DNA of 64,000 nt from Sipunculus nudus (lineage: Eukaryota; Annelida; Sipuncula; Golfingiida; Sipunculidae). Under the pieces are notes generated by a model. The model worked only from the letters and a program-made list of their open reading frames with translations, searched no databases and was not told where the DNA came from. The DNA lies in assembly GCA_026874595.1 (NCBI GenBank), contig CM049307.1, positions 50,023,178-50,087,177 of the forward strand, given 5' to 3'. Within the stretch, counting starts at the first letter, position 1. The number at the start of each line of letters is the position of its first letter. This document shows, one piece after another, positions 55,070 to 64,000 of the stretch. The translations under genes and the position numbers were made by a program.

Positions 55070-56175
55070 GTATTACACAGTGTGAAAATGAGTAGGGCAA
55101 CTCTCTGGCTTTGAACTTTGACCCCGTGACCTGAATATTGATAGGGTTCTTCATCCATGGGTGTATGGGCCGTATTTGCAAGACAAAAGGTTTTGGTCAA
55201 ATGGTTTGGCTTTAAATGGGTCCACAAGCTTTTTCAAGAAGTGGGCCTTGTTGCGGTATTTGACCCTGTGACCTCAAAATCAATACGTGTCTTCATCCAT
55301 CGGTGGGTGAGCCATATGTGCAGAATGAAAGGTTTTGATCAAACAGTTTGGCTTTAAATGGATCCACAAGCTTTTCCGAGAAGTGGGCCCTGTGGCCCTG
55401 ACCTTGAACCCAGTAACCCTTAAAAACGATAGGGGTCTTCACCCATGGATGGGTGAGCCAAATGAGGATGATGAAAGGTTTTGGTTAAACGGTTTAGCTT
55501 TAAATGGGTCCAAAACCTTTTTCAAGAAGTGGGCTGTGTGGCTGTGACATTCGACCCAGTGACCTCAAAATCAACAAGGGTCTTCACCCTTGGCTGGGTG
55601 AGCCAAATGTGTATGATGAAAGGATTTTGTCAAACGGTTTGGCTTTTAATGGGTCCAAAAACTTTTTCAAGAAGTGGGCCCTGTGGCCGTGACCTTTGAC
55701 CTTGTGATCTCAAAATCAATAGGGGTCTTCTTCCATGGGTGTGTTAGCCATATGTGTAAGATGAAAGGCTTTGGTCAAACGGTTTGGCTTTAAATTGGTC
55801 GAGGAATTTTTTCTAGAAGTGGGCCCTGTGGCTGTGACCTTTAACCCTGTGACCTCAAAATCTATAGGGTTCTACATCCACGGGTTGGTGAGCCAGATAG
55901 GCAAGATGAAAGGTTTTGGTCAAATGTTTTGGCTTTAAATGGGTCAACAAGCTTTTTTCAAGAAGTGGGCCCTGTGGCCGTGACCTTTGACCCTGTGACC
56001 TCAAAATCAATAGGGTTCTTCATCTGTGGAAGGGTGAGCAATATTTGTAAGAAAAAACGTTTTGGTCCAACAATTTGGCTTGAAATAGATCCACAAGCCA
56101 ATTCCGGAGAGACAGACAGTAGGATAGACAGATGGTGGCCCCACCATCTTGTCCGTATGCATTGATATATCTTTG
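55070..56175. repeat. About 146-bp tandem repeat array 2, same family as 51.0-51.9 kb
   Basis: Seven to eight units carrying 'GTGACCTTTGACCCTGTGAC', 'CTCAAAATCAATAGGGGTCT', 'TTTGGTCAAACGGTTTGGCT' and 'TTTTTCAAGAAGTGGGCCCT'. Several ORFs run through it on + (55157-55699, 55929-56165) with repeating, repeat-derived peptides. Copies are more alike than in array 1. Confidence 0.9.
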
Positions 56176-57100
56176 ACCTGTGAAAACAGAAAAGTTCACC
56201 GAAACCTGTGAAGGTTTCCTGATAAAATTTGATCTTTGTTTGCAATATTGCTCTAAACAGCAGACGAGTGAAAACTGCAACAGTTATAGTCAGTTCTACT
56301 AAGTAGCATCCAAACATTTTTTTACATATATAAATATATTATATAAATAATGACAATAGTATGCAAAAGGTGACAATATAAAGTGAAATATTTGACCAAA
56401 ATTTATCAATTTTATACTTAACAACTCTGTAAATGCCTTTACATTAATGGCTGGACATTGAGTCATTAATTTTTTTTAGTACTTGCCCATTTAACATCTA
56501 GCTTTCACTGGCCCAACAGAATTTGAATAGGGTTTGAAATACCTTGAATTGTTCACCCTTCCATCTGAAACTAGTTTTGCCTTTCCACGGGTAAATTTAC
56601 CTTTCTGCTATAGATGCATCCTATTGTCATATCAAAGTTTAATCAGTCGCTTCCAGTTTTAAAGTTTCTGCATCTGGATCTGTTAAACTGTGTTGTTCTG
56701 GTGCAGCGCCCTAATGGCAACACCAGGCAACATTTTTGTTATATATGTTGTGATTGAATATGGGCCAGTGTACATAACAACAAACTGGACAATAGTGCAT
56801 TTCCTTACAAGCAAGAATGTGGCTTGGGTTTAGACTGATACCAGGCACTATTATATGCTCTGCTGGTCACAGAGCTCTATGCTTTCTTCAGCAATGCAAA
56901 GCCATAATAGTGCGAGATACCCGTGTAGCTGGGGATTTCTAAGTTATCATAATATATTGGGTTTTTTTTCCCTGAATTGTAATTGGGAAACATCTGGGAG
57001 TTCACCTTACCAACAGATTGGTACAAGATGTAAAATGTCTTTCTGCCCATGTGTTTGGCTGTCTCAGACAGATGAAAAGCCCTTATTACAACCCCTGTAT

Positions 57101-57143
<43 letters not shown>

Positions 57144-58077
57144 GTATTATTATACATTTTGCTCTGCTATTTGTACTAAAAGTCATAATTAATCTACAAG
57201 TTTGTTATATGTGGGGATAACTGCGAAAAATCTGGTGGACAGGGGCAGTGGAATGACTGTAGTTTTTTTATTTTTTAAGACAATTCTGATTATATTTTAC
57301 ATAAATATATGAATATAATATTTGGTTTAATTATTCTGAGGCTCGAACATGGATCTCGGGTTTTCCTGTCAGTTGAAATTTCATATACTTTCAAACCAAT
57401 CGGCAGTTTGAACATCAAGAAACGAATGGAAAACCCAAAGATTGACCGAACACAGTGAATACAAATACAATCTTGGTAATTGGTTAACACTGGTTAACGC
57501 TTCGAACGGGAGTTTTGCACAATATGCGATACGTTCCACCCAGTCAAATAATACCCTGTTTATATATATACAAGGCAACCGAATTACCCAGGAAATAATT
57601 TACCTGTTTTGGCACTGAGCTATATTCTAGCGCTGTCCTTTTTTCAACGCATTCACGTCTTTGTGCCGCATGCGGACTCGTAGACTGGTATCCCGTTCTA
57701 TTTGGCCCTCAGTCAATCATGGAAGACCGGCGCATAACGCCAGTTGCAACTCCTGACTTTCCCGTAGACTGGATCCAACTGCAATAGGCATGCTCATGTC
57801 GGTTGTTATGGACGATCACGCGGTCCTGGTTGATTACCCGTAGAGATTTCTTTTTAGATAATTTTCTTTTGTCACTTCTAGTTTAAAAAAAATATTTAAG
57901 AGGGAGTTGTTGCCCAAATTTGAATGATAGATGAATATATAAAAATATACGATATACTGAATAAGTTTGATATTACACTGTACATGGCATTGATATATTG
58001 ACCTAACCATAAATGTCACATGAAATGTACTGCCAACTTTTGGTAACTTCCCAGGGCAAACTAAATGTTCATTTTTT

Positions 58078-58167
<90 letters not shown>

Positions 58168-58394
58168 TATGAGTTGGAACCAGTCTATCCGGGGTATTGA
58201 AGATGGCGTTGTGCGCCCGTCTCTATGATTGGTTGAGACCCATAACAGAGTGGGATACAAGTCTACCTGATTCGAGTCAATATTTCCGGTTCATATTAAT
58301 GTAGACTGGTTCCGTCTCACCGACCTTTACTTAATTTATCTATTCTTGCAGACTGTTTGCCCTTTGGAATTTATCTGCTCAAGTGTCAAGTCTG
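56176..58394. other. Intergenic, microsatellites only
   Basis: (TA)n at 57100-57140 and a very long (TA)n at 58083-58160. No coding region recognised. Confidence 0.6.
58083..58160. repeat. (TA)n microsatellite, about 39 units
   Basis: One of the longest near-pure TA runs in the window, ending about 240 bp left of the foldback element. Confidence 0.95.
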
Positions 58395-58795
58395 AAATCT
58401 ACGGAGCCCGGGAGACGACATGGTGAAAAATATTTATTAATTCGTGCGCACGAATTACTAATCCGTGCGCACGAATTACTAATCCGTGCGCACGAATTAC
58501 TAGGTGTGAAAAAATAAATTTCCAAGGTGGAAAAAATATTTATTAATTCGTGCGCACGAATTACTAATCCGTGCGCACGAATTACTAATCCGTGCGCACG
58601 AATTACTAGGTGTAAAAAATATATTTGCAAGATGGGAAAATATTTATTTCAATGGGATAACAAAGTAGCCGATAAGGCTAATGCAACTGCTCTCCTGCAT
58701 CTAAATTAAAAGAAAGTGAAAAATTAACATGAATATATATATGTATATATAAATGATCAGATTAGAAAAGTGCACATATATTCACACACGATAAG

Positions 58796-58842
<47 letters not shown>

Positions 58843-58942
58843 TAGATACATAATATACGTTAATACAGATTGACATTCCACATACACTGATATTTATACA
58901 TATATTATTACTGGTAGGCGTAATACAATAAAAATAAACGTC

Positions 58943-60079
58943 TCAGTCCATATCGAGCATATCAATTAGATTATAACCATAAGTCTTTCCAAGTGAAAAT
59001 AGGTATTGATTTAAGTAACTGGCACCTAGTCGTAACCGAGTATGGATAATTTCATGTTGACGATGTTTGTCGCAATAATAACTGTATATTTCTGGAGGGG
59101 CAGGGTTTAAATTGTCACGAACATTTTCCTTAAAGGAATCGATTGAAGTAGACTGAATTATAGGAAACTGTTCAAAAGTTTGCAGGCTATTGAAAGGAAA
59201 GAAAAGAAAATTGGAAGGAAAGAAAAGCGACAGTCTTTCCGTGTGAACCTCGGTATCTTTAGCAAATGCGATTTGCGCGGACTGTATAGGGCTGAGCATG
59301 AGACAGAGTTTGAGTTAATATATAAGCAGATAATCTGGAGCTAGTCCGTTATTCATTTCATAAAATGTGGATTGTATAGCCAGCTCTCTTCTTATTTTTA
59401 TACTTGACCCTGATAACTCGTTTACCATAGCTCCAGTGCTGGAAGTCGAGAGCGCTCCAGTACATGTTAAACATGCTTTCCGTTGTATACTCTCCAGCTG
59501 GTATGACTGTCTGACAGAACAATTGTTAAATATTATAGCACCACTCTCCAGTCTAAACGTATTAATGATTTGTACATACGATCTAAAACTTTCATAGAGA
59601 AATGGAATTTATAATTTTTTCAAAATTTCCAAAAGCTTATTTGCTTTCAAACATATCATGTTTATGTGTTCCTGTCAGGAAAGCGAATTCCAAATATGAC
59701 ATGAGAAGTTCTGTGAAGTTCATTTTACCTAGTTTATGTGTTATTTGCAATTTAGCATCATCGTCAATGGCGGTTGAGAACTGTAACTGTAGTTATTTTG
59801 TGAAGCAAAATAACTGTTAAAAATTTCAGCCTGATCGGCTTTGTCTATAATAATGTGCCCATTATGCCCCAACGATTATAAGGTTCGTTGTTTTGTTTTA
59901 CCAGAGAAAGCCTTACTTAGAAATTTTCCACCATGCACGGCAACTGGGTCTGTGAGTTTTATATTTATATTCTTTAAGAATCGCTTAAAGCCCTTTCTAT
60001 TTTCAATATACAGAGCTCCGAATTTTCCAAGGTAGGAAGTCATGGAATTGTCGGAAGGCGCTGGGCTCCATTTTGACAA
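58943..60079 (-). mobile_element. LINE remnant inside the foldback element
   Basis: On the - strand in several frames: IIIDKADQAEIFNSYFASQN near 59840, then a large deletion of the RT core, then KLLEILKKL, LESGAIIFNNCSVRQSYQLE and MNNGLAPDYLL at about 59640-59320, then HTRLRLGASYLNQYLFSLGK at about 59050-58990. These are standard LINE domain landmarks. 59876-60079 is an open frame leading into it. It has many frameshifts and is not functional. Confidence 0.75.
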
Positions 60080-60139
60080 CCGTGTGTGCCCGCTAAAACT
60101 GCCAGCCTGTGCCTAGACAGAGTCGATGTGTGCTTGCTT

Positions 60140-60204
60140 CTCATTGGCTAGTAATTCGTGCGCACGAATTAATAACTCGTGCGCACGAATTAGTAGCCAA
60201 TGAG
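60140..60204. repeat. 65-bp near-perfect palindrome within the foldback element
   Basis: The arms CTCATTGGCTAGTAATTCGT and its complement ACGAATTAGTAGCCAATGAG flank a centre near AATAACTC, with GTGCGCAC in each arm. It could extrude as a cruciform. Confidence 0.85.
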
Positions 60205-60540
60205 CATTGAGCCAGCAACATAAGAGAGCTGTTCTCATTGGTCACTAATCCGTGCGCACGGATTAGTAATTCGTGCGCACGAATTAGTAATTCGTGGCCA
60301 CGAATTAGTAATTCGTGCGCACGGATTAGTAATTCGTGCGCACGAATTAATAAATATTTTTTTCCACCTTGGAAATATATTTTTCACACCTAGTAATTCG
60401 TGCGCACGGATTAGTAATTCGTGCGCACGGAATAGTAATTCGTGCGCACGGATTAGTAATTCGTGCGCACGGATTAGTAATTCGTGCGCACGAATTAATA
60501 AATATTTTTCACCATGTCGTCTCCCGGGCTCCGTAGAAAT

Positions 60541-62106
60541 CAAACTGAAGTTAGTCAAAATATATGTTTGCCTTCTAAGGTATTTCAAATCCTCCTAGGG
60601 AGGACTCGTTATAAGGCAATTAAAGTGACCAAAATTTAGTCTTCATCCTTTTCAGCTTTAAATTAGGCAAGTCAAAATTATTGCTTTTTTTCCAAAATTA
60701 GTTCATGTACTTCTATAAAGACAATAGGGACACACAGTTATTAGGGCTAGGTATCTCCTACAAATTTCTAATCGCAATATATTGCGATATTTGGTAGCGT
60801 ATTGCAATAGGTATTGCGATATTTTTATTTTATTAAATTTATAGGAAATAAGTATGTTTACTGTATGATATGAACGTATATGTATATATTATTTTTAAAA
60901 TTAAAATCAAACACGAAATATGGCAACATTACTTTCAAATGTACTTTTGACAATGCCCAAAGAAACATTTCAAATCAAGGTCTTCTTTAGGCCTTATATA
61001 TGCAAATAACTTATAATTATAGAGAATTCTGGAATTTTGTTTAGCACATGCACAGAGGAATAGATGGTGTGCAAAATTACAGCCGTGTATACCACATCGC
61101 AAGTCTGCCGTTCTTAAACAATAATCCTGTTAAGTTGACACTTGCTCTTCCTTCGTAATATGTGCGCAGAGAATATTAATGAATGATTAATTATTAGGCC
61201 CGTGTTCAGCACTTCTTTATTTTAGCGTATCAAAATTTGTCTTGTATACTAATGAGCAGTCATGTTAATTCCCTGATATATCAGTCCAACATGAACATTC
61301 CCTACAAAACGTCTAAAGACACGGTATAGAGGCTTGTATTAAGCCTTTCAGTTTTTATATTGAAATGCATTTCATTTTAATGCGTTAAACACATTATAAA
61401 GTTTAAAACAATTATGATTTGCAGAGTAATACCTACAAATTAAAGTACATTCATATTTGCCAACAAATTATCAAAGACATATAAATATACGTACATTCTT
61501 CTGCAGATAAAGTTGGTTGAACCTGATGTTTAATAATGTTTAAAATTTACATGCTGAATATGAGAACAAACTCAAGTTACAAGAAGGGTGAGGAAGAGTA
61601 AGACAACATTTGATTCCTGGCGGAGGCCTTATCAGTTATAAGACTGTTGTCACTACACCAGCAGATATGCATCTCAAAGGAAACCCCAATATTGCAATAA
61701 CATCCATCAAAGTCATCCTATGGAGCTACTGGAAATGAATAAATTTCTTCTTTTTTTTCAACAAACGACTATTCTATCTAACATGGGGAGTTATAACTTT
61801 AAGAAGGGAGTGAAATTAGCATCCCTTATTTCCACTGGAAATAAGCACTTCCTAATTTAATATAAAAAATATGAATTAAGACACACGCACGCACACACAC
61901 ACACACATGTATATATATCAATGTTAGAATTATAGAGCTTTTTGATAAGAGTGTATTAATGAGTATACTGATAAAGTAATTAGGGGAGTAATTTTTGTCT
62001 CAGTCGTAAAAGTATAAAAACAACAAAACTATAATAACAACAATAATAATAATAAGTAGAAGAAGAAGGAAAATGATAATAATGCCCAAAAACACATAAG
62101 TGCACT
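60541..62106. other. Intergenic, no gene recognised
   Basis: Contains a short cluster of 'ATTGCGATATT' repeats at about 60770-60825. Otherwise AT-rich sequence without coding signal. Confidence 0.5.
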
Positions 62107-62126
62107 TATGGATAGGTGGAGTTATA

Positions 62127-62179
<53 letters not shown>

Positions 62180-62223
62180 ATAATATATATATATATATAT
62201 ATAATATATATAATAATAATAAT
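62107..62223. repeat. (TA)n / (TAA)n microsatellite
   Basis: TA runs broken by TATTATTATAATA segments, ending in (TAA)n, preceded at 61885-61905 by (CA)n. Followed at 62225 by CCCCGTGTTACGCACGG, a phrase I associate with dispersed invertebrate repeats, though I cannot name the family. Confidence 0.85.
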
Positions 62224-62784
62224 GACTAGCAATTCCCCGTGTTACGCACGGTTTTGGGCGAGCATTTAGTTCTGATGTCAAATAGTCTGTCATAGTTTCA
62301 TGTCTTGGGTGTACAATGTTACTGTCTCTTTGAATCCGACATTTGGTATAGGTGTTCTGTCTCTGAGTTAACCTTGTGTCGGAGTCTGAATGACCTGGAC
62401 GAATACGTTCTTGTCCGAATGGTGGAATGTCTTCGGACAAACCCGGAGCATATGTATGTAAAAAATCACGGCAAACCGTATAGTGTCAGAGGAGACATGT
62501 AAATTCACACAAATCGCGTTACGCTATTAATATATAGATCCATTATATGCATGGTGTTATGCATAAAAACTCTAATTGAAGCCGAGAGGTTGACCGGAGA
62601 ATTTTCGAAGAATTTGATATGTTAAATAAAATCTTTTTTATATGAAAATATATATTATGCTGAACATTGCCATTTAAAGTTGCCCTCCGCGCCCGCCCGT
62701 GAATCCGCCAGTAAAGGTACCTGTTATCTTGCATGGTAGTACAGTACAGCGTAGCCCATAGCCAAGCCAAAAGAAGTATACGCT

Positions 62785-63065
62785 CATCGAGCAGCTACAG
62801 GTTGCTGCGGTCAAGACCTCAGCCCTGTGCGCTCCTCAAGCATGTTCTCAGAGCCGACAGTCGCAGTGCCACGCCAAGCCAAGCAAGGAGCCATAGGGGG
62901 CGCCCTCTTCTCTCCTGGGTTGAAGTCCTTGTTAGAAAGCTACAGCACCCACAGCCACAAAGCCCGAAGCAACCCGCATTCCCTCCACCGATCCCAGCAG
63001 CGGAGACCCAGCCATGTCAATCGAGAGACGAACTCGATCCTTGTGAGCGACTTTACTTCGAGGGG
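62785..63065. repeat. Dispersed repeat family A, copy 2
   Basis: Second copy of the element at 4195-4470, in the same orientation. The middle differs (GGGGGCGCCCTCTTCTCTCC here), while the ends align well. Confidence 0.8.
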
Positions 63066-64000
63066 GCAATGCCCTTTTACTTGCGATTTCGGTCATTTGG
63101 ACCGTTTAACCAGTTTCCCAGTTATGCAAGTTTACAAGTTTTTTCGTCATCGCCAGCGTAGCCCATAGCTTTCGTGCTCTCTCCTTGCGCTTCGGTTCCC
63201 TCCGCTGAGAGAGCCCTAGTACGAGGTGTTTGAAAACTGGAGACATATGCCACTGGACAATAAAAAAAAAAAAGCTCCCAGCTAAAAAATGTGTCATATA
63301 TAAAGCATACAAACATATTGGTATCATATGGTAATAACACTTTAAAATTGTCATGTCCATTAAACAGTTGAATCAGGTAGGTCTAGATCTCAAGCGGTAA
63401 AAACAAGCATGTCTGGAGGGGATTTCCTAATGTTATGTTCCCCAACATAAATCGTCATACACGTTTTCAACCTCCAGCGCAGGGTCAAGATATGTTGTGT
63501 TTATCCTTAGCATTCATGATAAATTTCTGTATGGAGAATGATGCATCACACACGCCACCTGGCGATTGTCCCAACTTTAGGAACAACTGTCAGGTCCAGG
63601 GAAGGGAAACTTTTTAAGTGAGTACTATTTAGGCATTAAAGCAGGGGTAACAACAAAATTTCTTGTTCGGGCGAATACATTAACATTTTTTTGCCCCCGA
63701 AGAAGTAATCTACTAGCCATGACAACATGACACTCAGGCCTTCGGAAAAAAACTGATAGGGCCTGGAGTCATGATGGCAGTCACAACAGAACGCCCATTC
63801 TAAGGGTCGGATCAAAATATTTGCTGTCTGGTATTATTTTGCATCACAGGCTTATATAGTCGTATTATATGCGCTAAATATCGAAGAAAAAATGTTGTTA
63901 CACAAAAATAATTACAATTATTACCTTCTTTCATCATTGTGGCACCGATTCACGTGAAGCGGTACTTCTCATTCAAAACTAAATGTGTCATGGCGCGGTC
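63066..64000. other. Right end of window, no gene recognised
   Basis: On the - strand at about 63960-63925 the sequence ATGATGAAAGAAG followed by GTAATA could be the start of a first coding exon with a donor, but five codons are not enough to call a gene. Confidence 0.3.

Larger units (their letters stand above)
58399..60536. mobile_element. Foldback DNA transposon with palindromic GTGCGCAC subterminal repeats
   Basis: The terminal inverted repeats begin CTACGGAGCCCGGGAGACGA at 58399 and end with the exact complement at 60536. AAAT flanks both sides (58395-58398, 60537-60540), a candidate 4-bp target duplication. Inside each arm are 22-bp tandem palindromes of the form AATTCGTGCGCACGAATTA: six near 58440-58612 and about eleven near 60150-60500. 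They are split by a spacer containing CCAAGGTGGAAAAAATATTT that is also inverted between arms. The centre carries (TA)n and a LINE remnant. No transposase is recognised. Confidence 0.85.

Noticed and set aside
58440-58612. Palindromic repeats resembling a CRISPR array
   Set aside because: The spacing is 22 bp with no spacers, and the block is mirrored at the other end of a bounded transposon.
62000-62440. 146-codon - strand ORF
   Set aside because: Half of it is microsatellite translation (IYIY and YYY runs); the rest has no recognised family.

Overview
The window is animal nuclear DNA. It has spliced genes with GT-AG introns, long AT-rich introns, (TA)n microsatellites and many decayed transposable elements. 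The repeat types (CR1/L2-like LINE fragments, a tRNA-like SINE, a Ty3/gypsy fragment and dispersed 'TGACCTTTGACC' repeat arrays) suggest a marine lophotrochozoan, probably a mollusc. That assignment is inference: no species-diagnostic gene is present.

Layout. (1) About 2.06-13.8 kb, + strand: the 3' half (six exons) of a type-B carboxylesterase/cholinesterase-like gene whose 5' exons lie left of the window. Its large intron holds a 14-bp minisatellite and a TTAA-type MITE that was split by a 3.3-kb foldback element. (2) About 13.8-19.2 kb: the gap between two convergent genes, holding a dead LINE reverse transcriptase (- strand) and a roughly 48-copy, 24-bp minisatellite. (3) About 19.2-33.5 kb, - strand: a paralogous carboxylesterase, readable as eleven exons from signal peptide to stop. 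Phases agree at every junction, but a frame-breaking deletion sits in exon 4 just before the nucleophile elbow, so as sequenced it is a pseudogene or carries an assembly error. (4) About 33.6-40.5 kb: SINE-like units, a truncated Ty3/gypsy pol and a LINE fragment. (5) 41.07-45.62 kb, - strand: a complete seven-exon DPH7 (diphthamide biosynthesis WD40 protein), with a decayed duplicate of its last exon immediately downstream. (6) 45.7-53.6 kb: intergenic, with a 275-bp tandem repeat and a roughly 140-bp repeat. (7) 53.68-54.20 kb, - strand: a CDK2AP1/DOC-1-like gene with a Q-rich N-terminal extension and an uninterrupted reading frame. (8) 55.1-56.2 kb: a second array of the roughly 146-bp repeat. 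(9) 58.40-60.54 kb: a foldback transposon with palindromic GTGCGCAC repeats and a LINE remnant inside. (10) To 64 kb: microsatellites and a second copy of a dispersed repeat also seen at 4.2 kb.

The two esterases share exon structure and phases and are arranged tail-to-tail, which fits an inverted duplication of one ancestral gene. DPH7 (eEF2 modification) and the CDK2AP1-like protein (NuRD-associated in vertebrates) are unrelated housekeeping genes. Nothing resembles a bacterial operon or a CRISPR locus. The points most worth following are the exon-4 lesion, the nested transposon that ends 11 bp from a splice acceptor, the foldback element with GTGCGCAC palindromes, and repeat arrays carrying perfect DR1 nuclear-receptor motifs.
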